This document shows positions 6,920 through 14,291 of a stretch of 16,958 nucleotides of DNA, piece after piece. Under the pieces are notes generated by a model. It saw only the letters and a program-made list of their open reading frames with translations, made no database searches and had not been told where the DNA came from. Source of the stretch: Planctomycetota bacterium (GTDB taxonomy: Bacteria; Planctomycetota; Planctomycetia; Pirellulales; Lacipirellulaceae); the NCBI GenBank assembly GCA_013151315.1, contig JAADIN010000161.1, positions 1 through 16,958 on the forward strand, written 5' to 3'. A program made the translations under genes and the position numbers. Positions within the stretch are counted from its first letter, which is position 1; each line of letters opens with the position of its first letter.

Positions 6920-7816
6920 TTACTTCGTCCCAAGGCTGGCTAGCAAATCGACGGCTGCGCGCTGTGCTAGCAATTCGCGATGGGCGACGACTTGTCGGCG
7001 GACGAATTGAAGGTCGTCGTCGCTAAGCCGTGAAAAATAGACGGCTATTCGCTTGCCGTTGTTTTTGATGAGCACCACGGTTTTCGCAGTGACCTGTTGC
7101 AACCGCGCCTCGCAACGAAATCGTGCTCCATCATCGGTCCACTGGCGCACGGCACGACTTGCCAATCCGCCCGGTTCGCTAAGCACCGGTTGCCCAAAGA
7201 GATCGTCAAACGAAGGATCCTCGGTCTCGTCTGAATCCTCGAGGATAGGATCCGTGGGAACTTCCATCTCCTCTTCAGACGAGGGCAACAGCTCGTCTAG
7301 TGGGTCCACCTCAGCAGGCGTGTCCTCTGCGGCAGCTGGCTCGTCGAACAAGTCGTCCGCAGGAGCATCGTCCGAAAAACTCTCTTCAGGCATAGGGTCG
7401 GGAGTCGTCGGAGCGTCGAATTGCGAATCCAAATCAGGCTCAGGCTCTACGATCGCTTCGCTGACGGCGGGAGTTTCAATATCGTCTGCCTCGAGCGTAG
7501 GGCGGTTGACGATCGAACTCTCGGGTTGGTCCGCGTCTTGTTCAGGGACGGTCACGGCCATAGGGGGTATAAGCTCTTGCTCGGGAGAGCCACTTGGGGC
7601 CGGCGCGAGGTAAGGACTCCCGAAGTCGTCAACGGCATGCTCGTGGCAACAATCCATCGGAAGGCAACATGAGACAGGCGGGCAGATCTCGATAACCGGC
7701 GGTTGGCACGGCGACAGACAATCCATGCTGTGAAGCCAATGATCCGCCGACGCCGGGTTCACCGTCATCCCAGTTATCAGAAGACCGACTAGTAGAGTCC
7801 GAGAGATATTCCACAT
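6920..7816 (-). CDS. Exported SHD1 domain protein with Cys-rich head and acidic linker
   Basis: This 298-residue protein has a signal peptide (residues 1-24, cleavage near ASA|DH). A Cys-rich segment follows at about 33-60 with eight cysteines, including PVSCC and MDCC. Residues 65-215 are a low-complexity Pro/Asp/Glu-rich linker. Residues 224-275 match the Sla1 homology 1 (SHD1) pattern: RQWTDDGARFRCEARL, then VVLIKNNGKRIAVYFSRLSDDDLQFV. SHD1 domains are unusually common in planctomycete exported proteins, where their ligand is not known to me. The start ATG 7816 has AAAGGTGA about 7 nt upstream; the TTG at 7834 would place that site inside the gene. The Cys residues suggest disulphide links or metal binding outside the cytoplasm, which is inference. 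No neighbour reveals its job. Confidence 0.78.
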   Translation of the reverse strand: MWNISRTLLVGLLITGMTVNPASADHWLHSMDCLSPCQPPVIEICPPVSCCLPMDCCHEHAVDDFGSPYLAPAPSGSPEQELIPPMAVTVPEQDADQPESSIVNRPTLEADDIETPAVSEAIVEPEPDLDSQFDAPTTPDPMPEESFSDDAPADDLFDEPAAAEDTPAEVDPLDELLPSSEEEMEVPTDPILEDSDETEDPSFDDLFGQPVLSEPGGLASRAVRQWTDDGARFRCEARLQQVTAKTVVLIKNNGKRIAVYFSRLSDDDLQFVRRQVVAHRELLAQRAAVDLLASLGTK

Positions 7817-7834
7817 CGTAGAGTCACCTTTCAA

Positions 7835-7934
7835 AAAAACGCTTCAGATAGATCTGACGCTTTCATCTTAACTGGCCGTTTCTCGAGAAGCAACGAGAAG
7901 CAGGCTCAAAACGAGTGCTTTGACAACTCTTAGG
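7835..7934 (-). promoter_or_regulatory. Upstream region of the SHD1 gene with weak promoter and direct repeat
   Basis: On the minus strand TTGCTT, 17 nt, TAAGAT is a possible but weak sigma-70 promoter. The -35 hexamer lies inside one of two copies of CGAGAAGCA on the plus strand (7884-7892 and 7894-7902), a 10-nt period that matches one helical turn. Both could be chance. Confidence 0.3.
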
Positions 7935-8018
7935 ATTGGGGTTCGAGGCGTCGGAAGTTGTTTCGTAGTAAGTTGTTCTGACGCCTCGAACCCCAATTTT
8001 TAGACATGACAAAGCACT
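7914..8018. repeat. 105-bp imperfect inverted repeat, MITE-like or palindromic element
   Basis: The arms are 7914-7952 and 7980-8018, 39 nt each, with about six mismatches. The inner 18 nt (7935-7952 with 7980-7997) and the outer 9 nt (AGTGCTTTG with CAAAGCACT) pair perfectly. The 27-nt loop contains two AAGTTGTT copies 15 nt apart. A TTTTT run follows the inner stem on the plus strand, but no plus-strand gene reads into it. The outer right arm overlaps the first two bases of the pilin-like gene's stop codon. A dispersed mobile palindrome is the simplest reading. Confidence 0.85.
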
Positions 8019-8862
8019 AGGGCGAAGCGACCGGCTTGGCCGACCCGAGTGCTTTGCTGGCATGGGCCAAGTAGCTTGCTAGGCCAAGGTGCCTTTCACG
8101 AATCAGCTTCTCTTCCATACGATGCTGAGTGGCAGCGCTTTGCCAACTTTGAGCAACAGGGCCTGTAAGGTTGGCCTTGGGACCGTCGGTTATCAAATCG
8201 AGTGCCCGCTGGTTGAGCTTTGTGCCGGCCAGATGCCAAGCCAAAACTTGCTTGGCATGAAAAGTCACTCTTTGCTCGACGCCCCGGTCGGCGAGTTGCT
8301 TAATCTTGTCAATCACACGTTGATGCCCTTCGAGGCGATGCGTCAAGTGGTCGAGTAATTGCCAATTTTCAAAGTTTTGAGAACCCGATTGCCGACCAAG
8401 AATTTCTTCCTGAACACAAGCGGTCAGAGCCTTCCAATAGTTTTGGGTTGCCTTTTCGCGTTCGGCTTCGGTGAGTTCCGAAGCTGGTTTCAATTCGGTT
8501 GCTGGTTGGGCAACCATTGATTTTGCGATAACTTCCGTATTTCCTTCCACTTCGGTTTCTGTCTCGACTTCGGAAGAGGCACGGTTCAGGCCAGCCAAGT
8601 GACCGCTCTTCTCGCTCGAAGTCTCTTCGGATTCAGCAGCTGGCTGATCTTCGGAAGTACCAAAGAGGGTCAACTCATGCAGTTCGGCGACTTGAGGACT
8701 TTGCAAAACGTCTGCCGCAACGGCCTGCAAATCGATACCAAGATACAGCAACCCCCCTGCGATTCCGCCGCACAAAGCTACCAAGCAGCCCATGAACTCG
8801 ATGATCGAAAGACCTCGTCGTACGACTTGGCTACGGTGTTTATTGGCCGACCTCAATTGCAT
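8017..8862 (-). CDS. Pilin-like protein with type IV prepilin N-terminus
   Basis: This 281-residue protein begins with a short basic leader ending in RRG (15-17), then LSIIEFMGCLVALCGG with Glu at the fifth position after Gly, exactly the prepilin peptidase (G|xxxxE) arrangement. A single hydrophobic helix spans about 18-42. Residues 65-130 are a Glu/Ser/Thr-rich spacer and 130-281 are helix-rich, His/Gln-rich and likely extracytoplasmic. The start ATG 8862 has GAGGAA about 6 nt upstream; twelve upstream in-frame codons lack one. The soluble part matches neither the DUF1559 pseudopilins typical of planctomycetes nor a pilin that I know. It could be a minor pseudopilin or an unrelated single-pass membrane protein whose segment mimics the motif. 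No other pilus gene is near. Confidence 0.7.
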   Translation of the reverse strand: MQLRSANKHRSQVVRRGLSIIEFMGCLVALCGGIAGGLLYLGIDLQAVAADVLQSPQVAELHELTLFGTSEDQPAAESEETSSEKSGHLAGLNRASSEVETETEVEGNTEVIAKSMVAQPATELKPASELTEAEREKATQNYWKALTACVQEEILGRQSGSQNFENWQLLDHLTHRLEGHQRVIDKIKQLADRGVEQRVTFHAKQVLAWHLAGTKLNQRALDLITDGPKANLTGPVAQSWQSAATQHRMEEKLIRERHLGLASYLAHASKALGSAKPVASP

Positions 8863-9007
8863 GTTTTTTCCTCGCTCGATACGACTATGCTGTTTCACGC
8901 ATCAAAAACATAGCCTCCCCTCGGGCATCTGGCGCAAAGTCACCCGTTTCTACGATCAGACTTGTGTCTCTGAAGCGGGCTATTGAGGGTCGTAGCGAAT
9001 ATGCGGA

Positions 9008-10891
9008 TTACTGATTGCTGCGCCGCGAAGCACGGCGGCGATCGGCTTCGCTGAGAAGCATTTTTCGCATTCGGATAGCACCCGGGGTTATCTCAACCAG
9101 CTCGTCCTCTTCGATGTATTCGAGGCAAGCTTCGAGCGACATATCTCGCACAGGCCGTACCTGGCTGTTGTCGTCTTTGCCCGAGGCTCGCATGTTGGTC
9201 AGCTTTTTGCCCTTCACGATATTGACCTTCAAGTCGCCATCGCGGCAATGCTCGCCAACCACTTGCCCCTCGTAGATCTGATCGCCCGGACGGATAAAGA
9301 ATTCGCCCCGGTCGTAAAGTGCATCCAAAGAGTAGGCGGTGACCCGCCCCGTCTCGTGAGCAATCAGCACGCCGGCCCCGCGCTGGGGTACGTCTCCTCG
9401 GACGGGCTCATAATTGAGGAGCGTGTGGTGCATAATCGCTTCGCCTTTGGTGGCGTTAAGCATGCGGCTGCGCAGGCCCATCAGCGAGCGGGCGGGAATC
9501 GTAAATTCCATATGCACAAAACCCCCACCGCCGGTGCGGCGGCTAATTTTAATCACCTGGGCCCGCCGGTCGCCCAGCAGGGCCATGACCGAGCTTTCAC
9601 ACGACTCGGGGCAATCGACTACAAGCTGCTCGATCGGTTCGCACTTCTGGCCATCCACCTCGCGGTAAATCACCTGCGGCTTGCCAACGCAGAGCTCAAA
9701 ACCCTCGCGTCGCATGTTTTCGATCAAAATCCCCAGGTGCATCATCCCTCGGCCCGAAACACGAAACTGCTCCTGCGTCGGCCCCGGTCCCACCTGCAAG
9801 GCAACATTCGAGCGAAGCTCTTTTTGAAGTCGCTCAGAAATCTGTCGGCTCGTAAGGTATTTTCCTTCACGGCCAGAAAAAGGGCCGTTGTTGACCCGAA
9901 ACGTCATGTGCAAGGTCGGCTCGTCGATTGCCACGGCCGGAAGCGGCTCGGGACACGAGGGATCGGTTACGGTGTCGCCGATTTCGATCGGCTCGAGTCC
10001 CACCAGGGCACACAAATCGCCGGCCTCGACTTGCTCGACTTCTTTCCGATCGAGTCCGTCGAATGCCAACACTTGCGTGATCTGGCGTTTCGTGGCGACT
10101 CCCTGCCGGTCGATGACGAGGATCGATTGGCGGCGGCTTACGGTTCCTTGCCGAACTCGCCCGACCGCAATTCGGCCTACGTAGTCCGAGTAGTCGAGCG
10201 TCGTGACCTGCATTCGCAGTGGATCGTCAGCAAGCCCTGCCTCGGGCGGCGGAACATGCTGCAAAATGGTTTCGAAGAGCGGCTTGAAATTGTCTCTCGG
10301 ATCTTCCAAGTTGAGCGACGCCCAGCCCTGTTTAGCCGAAGCATAAATCGTAACAAAATCGAGCATTTCGTCGGGCGCTTCGAGATCGACCAATAAATCG
10401 AAGACCTCGCTGACGACCTCATCAGGCCGCGCGTCAGGCCGATCGACCTTGTTGACCACCACAATCGGCTTGAGTCCGTATTGCAAGGATTTTTGTAGAA
10501 CAAACCGCGTTTGCGGCATCGGTCCTTCGTAGGCATCCACCAGCAGCAGGGTGCCGCTGGCCATTCCGAGCACCCGCTCGACTTCGCCGCCAAAATCAGC
10601 ATGGCCCGGGGTATCGATCAGGTTGATGCGGTACTGCTCCCCCTCTTCCGATTGGTAACGAACCGCACAATTCTTGCTGAAGATCGTGATCCCTCGCTCG
10701 CGTTCCAGATCGTCCGAGTCGAGAATCAGCCCATGCTGCCCGCCAGCAAGCTTGGTGAGATCTTCTTCTCGGAACTGGCCCGACTGGTAGAGCAATTGAT
10801 CGACCAGGGTCGTTTTCCCATGATCGACGTGGGCAATGATCGCAACATTTCGCAAAAGGGACGTAGAAACAGGCATTTGAGCGATGTTCAT
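9008..10891 (-). CDS. typA: Translational GTPase TypA/BipA
   Basis: TypA is a ribosome-associated translational GTPase in the EF-G superfamily, linked to growth under stress and ribosome assembly at low temperature. The frame from ATG 10891 gives 627 residues, close to the usual 600-615. The G1 loop AHVDHGKT is at 20-27, the G2-region GITI at 67-70, DTPGH at 93-97, NKVD at 147-150 and SAKQGW just after. Family segments of the C-terminal half include GRGMMHLGILIENMRREGFE and RGDVPQRGAGVLIAHETG. The start is uncertain: ATG 10966 adds 25 residues that do not resemble the family and ATG 10876 is also possible; none has a strong ribosome site. It is followed on the same strand by the pilin-like gene after about 145 nt with no obvious terminator. 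Confidence 0.96.
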   Translation of the reverse strand: MNIAQMPVSTSLLRNVAIIAHVDHGKTTLVDQLLYQSGQFREEDLTKLAGGQHGLILDSDDLERERGITIFSKNCAVRYQSEEGEQYRINLIDTPGHADFGGEVERVLGMASGTLLLVDAYEGPMPQTRFVLQKSLQYGLKPIVVVNKVDRPDARPDEVVSEVFDLLVDLEAPDEMLDFVTIYASAKQGWASLNLEDPRDNFKPLFETILQHVPPPEAGLADDPLRMQVTTLDYSDYVGRIAVGRVRQGTVSRRQSILVIDRQGVATKRQITQVLAFDGLDRKEVEQVEAGDLCALVGLEPIEIGDTVTDPSCPEPLPAVAIDEPTLHMTFRVNNGPFSGREGKYLTSRQISERLQKELRSNVALQVGPGPTQEQFRVSGRGMMHLGILIENMRREGFELCVGKPQVIYREVDGQKCEPIEQLVVDCPESCESSVMALLGDRRAQVIKISRRTGGGGFVHMEFTIPARSLMGLRSRMLNATKGEAIMHHTLLNYEPVRGDVPQRGAGVLIAHETGRVTAYSLDALYDRGEFFIRPGDQIYEGQVVGEHCRDGDLKVNIVKGKKLTNMRASGKDDNSQVRPVRDMSLEACLEYIEEDELVEITPGAIRMRKMLLSEADRRRASRRSNQ

Positions 10892-10984
10892 GAAGGACTC
10901 GGCAGGGGGGACTTTTCTAGCCACCGGCAGGAGCCGGCGGTTTGCGGTCGCACTGGGGGAAGGCATCTTGGGGAGAAACCCACA

Positions 10985-10990
10985 ATTGTA
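10985..10990 (-). promoter_or_regulatory. Candidate -10 box of typA
   Basis: TACAAT on the minus strand matches the consensus at five of six positions. No fitting -35 hexamer is visible. Transcription would begin near 10978, which makes either start codon possible, with a leader of about 12 or 87 nt. Confidence 0.3.
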
Positions 10991-11186
10991 CGCTATTGAC
11001 GGCCCTCATGGCAGTTCATTTCGGGAGGTTCTCTGAATTTTTGGTTCGTGAAAAAGGGAACCTGTTGTGCAGAAATTGCGGGCAAGTGGGCAAAGGTCCA
11101 GGGATTCTTCCCGATTTCCTACTAGCTAACTCACCTACGGCCCTCAAGTCGACCGATGGTCAACTACATGGGCTGACTACGCAAAC

Positions 11187-11215
11187 TTGTTGGCCTGTGG
11201 GCAGGCACGTATACT
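11187..11215 (+). promoter_or_regulatory. Candidate promoter of the PAS-GAF-REC gene
   Basis: TTGTTG at 11187-11192, a 17-nt spacer and TATACT at 11210-11215 (five of six). The expected leader is about 60-75 nt. The -35 element is a partial match, so this is a candidate only. Confidence 0.45.
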
Positions 11216-11284
11216 TAGCTGTGGGGTTGGCACCCGATTGGTGGCACCCTCCTCAGCTTCGACAACTCGACACTGACTTGACAC

Positions 11285-13060
11285 TTGGAATCCACGGTGG
11301 CCAAACCACTTGTGTCGCCCAGCAGCGGCCCCTCCATAAATCGTGAAGCTTCGGATGCCTTGCCCAAGGTGCTCTATCTGGGCGGCGTCCATGGTTCGCT
11401 TGCCGACATTCGCGCCCGCCTGGGTGATGAAGTCGAGGTGGTCGAGGTTTCTTCGCCCGTCAGGGCACTCTCGCAACTGGCCGGGGGAGAATATTCGGCC
11501 GTCTACTGCGACGCAGAACACTTTGCTCAAGCCACCGATGTTGGCAGCTTGCTTCGCAACGACCGTATCCTCCGAGGCATACCCGATGGCGTCGTCCTGC
11601 TAGACGGAGAAAACACAATCCTGTGGGGTAACGGCCGGCTGTCGGAATGGTGTGGGAAAAAAAACGTGGTTGGCGAGAATTTTTATCGACTGCTCGGCAC
11701 CCCCGAGATCATGGGCCCCGACTTCTGTCCGTTTCACACGGCCCTGTCGACCCATGAGCAGAGCGATTCGACTTTGCGATGTGACGACAATCGGTACTTT
11801 CGAGTTCACGCAGCCCCGTTGTTCGAAGTGGGCGACGAATCGCCGAGAAACTTGGTCGTCACGGTCCATGATGTCAGCGCCGAAGTTCTCCAACAGCAAA
11901 AACTCGAAGCGATCCACAAAGCAGGCGCTGCCCTGGCGGATTTGACAACGAGCGAAATTTCTTCGTATTCGGTCGAGCAACGTATCGAGCTGCTCAAGTC
12001 AAACATCCTGCAATGCACGCAAGATGTACTTCAGTTGGACGTCATCGAGATTCGCATGCTCGATCAGGAAACCAACGCACTCGATCCACTACTCGCGGTC
12101 GGCATCGTCCCAGTTGCGGTCGAACGCCGACTCCATGCCGAAACTCAAGGGAGCGGCGTCACGGGCTTTGTCGCGGCGACGGGCAAGAGTTATATCTGTG
12201 CGCACACAGTCGAAGATCCCCTTTACCTTGAGGGAGCCGAAGGAGCACGTAGCTCGCTTACCGTCCCCCTGATGCTACACGAGCAAGTCATCGGCACGCT
12301 GAATATCGAAAGCCCTGAGCTGAATGCTTTCGACGAAAGCGACTTGCAGTTTTTGGAAATCTTTGCTCGCGACGTGGCCGTGGCACTGAATACGTTGGAA
12401 CTGCTTGCGGCTGAAAAAGCAAGCACTGCCGCAGCGAGTGTCGAAGCAATTCACAGTGCCGTGGCGCTACCGATTGACGACATTCTTAACGACGCGGTCA
12501 ATGTGATGGAACGCTATATCGGCCACGAACCCGATGTTGTCCAGCGTTTGCAATCCATTCTTCGTAACGCACGAGACATCAAGCAGGTGATTCAAAAGGT
12601 GGGACAGAAGATGGCACCCGCCAAAGCTCAGCCTAGTATGGTGGTCACGGAAGCTCGACCGCTCCTTGTCGGCAAGAGAATCTTGGTCGTCGACGCAGAC
12701 GAGTCGGTCCGCTCAGCAGCCCACGCGCTCCTGGAACGCTATCATTGCGTGGTCGAGACCGCACACGATGGCAGCGAAGCCGGATTCATGGTGCGCAATC
12801 TGGATGCCAACACCGCTTACGACGTCATCATCGCCGATGTGCGGCTGCCCGACATGAATGGCTACGAGTTGTTGCTCAAATTGAGCGAACAGATCGAGCA
12901 TGTGCCGATGGTACTCATGGCCGGATTTGGTTACGACCCCGATCACTCGATCGTCAAATCTCGCCAAGCAGGCCTACGCAGTGTCTTGTACAAGCCCTTC
13001 CGTCTCGATCAGCTGGTGAGCACGATCGAAGAAACCGTTTCACTCGACAAACAAAAATAG
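11285..13060 (+). CDS. Signalling protein: pseudo-receiver, PAS, GAF and receiver domains, no kinase
   Basis: This is a soluble 591-residue regulator. Residues 27-95 resemble a degenerate receiver fold (VLYLGGVHGS, AVYCD). Residues 97-205 look like PAS (GIPDGVVLLDGENTILWGN, then VHDVSAEVL). Residues 210-372 form a GAF-like domain (SLTVPLMLHEQVIGTLNIES). A helical linker at 380-440 recalls a histidine-kinase dimerisation domain, but no intact HisKA H-box is evident (H390 is one position off) and no ATPase domain follows. Residues 464-590 are a receiver with acidic D470/D472, phosphoacceptor D518 in IADVRLPDMNG and Lys in LYKPF; the usual Thr/Ser is Ala (VLMAGFG). No signal peptide or DNA-binding domain is present. 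The start is TTG 11285 or GTG 11297; GGA upstream favours the GTG. It sits 19 nt before the metallophosphoesterase, suggesting an operon. Its partner kinase is unknown. Confidence 0.82.
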   Translation: MESTVAKPLVSPSSGPSINREASDALPKVLYLGGVHGSLADIRARLGDEVEVVEVSSPVRALSQLAGGEYSAVYCDAEHFAQATDVGSLLRNDRILRGIPDGVVLLDGENTILWGNGRLSEWCGKKNVVGENFYRLLGTPEIMGPDFCPFHTALSTHEQSDSTLRCDDNRYFRVHAAPLFEVGDESPRNLVVTVHDVSAEVLQQQKLEAIHKAGAALADLTTSEISSYSVEQRIELLKSNILQCTQDVLQLDVIEIRMLDQETNALDPLLAVGIVPVAVERRLHAETQGSGVTGFVAATGKSYICAHTVEDPLYLEGAEGARSSLTVPLMLHEQVIGTLNIESPELNAFDESDLQFLEIFARDVAVALNTLELLAAEKASTAAASVEAIHSAVALPIDDILNDAVNVMERYIGHEPDVVQRLQSILRNARDIKQVIQKVGQKMAPAKAQPSMVVTEARPLLVGKRILVVDADESVRSAAHALLERYHCVVETAHDGSEAGFMVRNLDANTAYDVIIADVRLPDMNGYELLLKLSEQIEHVPMVLMAGFGYDPDHSIVKSRQAGLRSVLYKPFRLDQLVSTIEETVSLDKQK

Positions 13061-13079
13061 TGTTTCGGATTCCGCCGCG

Positions 13080-14291
13080 ATGAGTCTAGTCGTCCTTGCT
13101 TGTGTCCTTCTGTTGGCAATACTGGGCCACGGATATTTCTGGATTGATGGGGTCAATCGCCTACACGCTTGGTCTGGCCCGAGGGTTTTGATTGACATTC
13201 CCACCTACGCGGCAGTGCTCGCTTTCCTCATGCTGCCGATGGGGGTCGCCTGGGATTGGTGGCATCTTGGCGTGGGCTGGACCGGCTATGTTTGGTCTCA
13301 ACCGGGCTTCTTGCCCCGATATCTCCAGTTTTGCGTGGTTTGGGGAGTGGCCAAGCTCGTCCTCAATCAAATTCACCAGCACAAGGTCGACCCTCCCCAA
13401 ACGCTGCTCAGCTCGAGGCAAGAAAAATCGAGCCTCGTTCCCGACGAAAACCCTTTGCCGGTCAGCGGCCCCATGACGCAAGTGCTCGCTCGACTTCCCG
13501 GCAACCAGTGCCTCCAACTTACGGTCAGTTTTAAGCAACTTGCAATCCCGAGCCTGCATCCCAAGCATGAAGGCCTCAAGATCGCGCACCTTAGCGATCT
13601 GCACATGACCGGACGCATCGAGCAGCGCTGGTACGAAGCGGTCGTTGAGCAAACCAACCAGCTCGAACCCGACGTGATCGCGATCACGGGCGATATCCTC
13701 GAAAAGGAAGCATGTTGGCATTGGCTGCCAGAAACACTGGGCCGGCTGCGTGCCAAGCAGGGTGTCTATTTCATTCTGGGAAATCATGATTTTTTTATCG
13801 ACGCGAACCGCACCCGGAAGATTCTTTGCGATGCAGGCCTCATCTACGTCGGCGGAAGTCGAATCGAGACGCAGTGGAACGGTGCAGCCGTTTTGATCAC
13901 GGGCAATGAACGCCCGTGGGGCGTTGATGAATTGGAAGACGCAAAGCCGGGGGATTGCAATCCCCCGGCTTTGCAGGGCGTATCCCAAAAGCACGACATT
14001 TCGCACATTCCTCTAAAACTGGCCTTGGCTCACTCGCCCGATCAATTCGCATGGACGTGCCGACAGGATGCCGATCTGATGCTTGCGGGGCATACGCATG
14101 GCGGACAGATTCGCTTTCCGCTCTTAGGCGCGGTGGCTTGCCCCAGCGTACACGGCACACGTTACGCCTGTGGCACGTTTCGATCGGGCAAAACCGTGAT
14201 GCACGTCTCACGCGGGATTTCTGGCGAGAGACCGGTGCGTTGGAACTGTCCGCCCGAGATTGCACTGCTAGAACTGACAGCGGTCCGCTAA
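13080..14291 (+). CDS. Membrane-anchored metallophosphoesterase (YkuE/YaeI-like)
   Basis: This 403-residue calcineurin-like phosphoesterase has hydrophobic segments at about 3-21, 40-57 and 80-97, then a linker and a catalytic domain. Metal-binding motifs are in order: SDLHMTG (D173, H175), ITGDIL (D205), GNHDF (N235, H236), ALAHSPD (H318) and AGHTHGGQ (H338, H340), all intact. YkuE/YaeI relatives in other bacteria hydrolyse pyrophosphate links in lipid-type substrates such as UDP-sugar lipids, but the substrate here is unknown. The start ATG 13080 is 19 nt after the signalling gene, so they are probably co-transcribed. A perfect 34-bp palindrome encodes residues 288-298 in a variable loop between the GNERPWG region and the HSPD motif; it keeps the frame and no catalytic residue is disturbed. 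The gene ends with its TAA sharing bases with the stop of the convergent methyltransferase. Confidence 0.88.
   Translation: MSLVVLACVLLLAILGHGYFWIDGVNRLHAWSGPRVLIDIPTYAAVLAFLMLPMGVAWDWWHLGVGWTGYVWSQPGFLPRYLQFCVVWGVAKLVLNQIHQHKVDPPQTLLSSRQEKSSLVPDENPLPVSGPMTQVLARLPGNQCLQLTVSFKQLAIPSLHPKHEGLKIAHLSDLHMTGRIEQRWYEAVVEQTNQLEPDVIAITGDILEKEACWHWLPETLGRLRAKQGVYFILGNHDFFIDANRTRKILCDAGLIYVGGSRIETQWNGAAVLITGNERPWGVDELEDAKPGDCNPPALQGVSQKHDISHIPLKLALAHSPDQFAWTCRQDADLMLAGHTHGGQIRFPLLGAVACPSVHGTRYACGTFRSGKTVMHVSRGISGERPVRWNCPPEIALLELTAVR
13941..13974. repeat. Perfect 34-bp palindrome inserted in frame in the metallophosphoesterase
   Basis: The sequence equals its own reverse complement over all 34 bases, with GCAAAGCCGGGGGATT as one arm. 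It encodes AKPGDCNPPAL in the sense frame, and the same peptide on the opposite strand. It falls in a loop between conserved motifs. It looks like a transposed palindromic repeat retained in a gene, comparable to the Rickettsia palindromic elements; I recall near-identical palindromes in planctomycete intergenic regions, unverified. Confidence 0.9.
14288..14291. other. Shared tail-to-tail stop codons
   Basis: The four bases CTAA encode TAA of the plus-strand metallophosphoesterase and, read on the other strand, TAG of the methyltransferase. No intrinsic terminator lies between the genes, so transcripts must overlap or end inside the opposing gene. Confidence 0.9.

Larger units (their letters stand above)
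10892..11284. other. Divergent intergenic region between typA and the signalling gene
   Basis: About 390 nt without a convincing gene. It contains a -10-like TACAAT for typA on the minus strand (10985-10990) and a plus-strand candidate promoter at 11187-11215. An open frame of 134 codons crosses it but overlaps the next gene and has no recognisable motif. GGCACCC is repeated at 11229 and 11243, probably chance. Confidence 0.55.

Noticed and set aside
7935..8001. Rho-independent terminator on the plus strand (18-bp stem then TTTTT)
   Set aside because: No plus-strand gene reads into it, and the symmetry extends to 105 bp, which fits a palindromic element better.
9248..10396. Plus-strand open frame of 382 codons
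   Set aside because: It lies wholly antisense to typA, whose GTPase motifs are unambiguous.
10942..11346. Plus-strand open frame of 134 codons in the typA upstream region
   Set aside because: It overlaps the start of the signalling gene in another frame, has no family motif and no ribosome site.
13161..14006. Minus-strand open frame of 281 codons
   Set aside because: It is antisense to the metallophosphoesterase, whose metal-binding motifs are complete in the plus strand.
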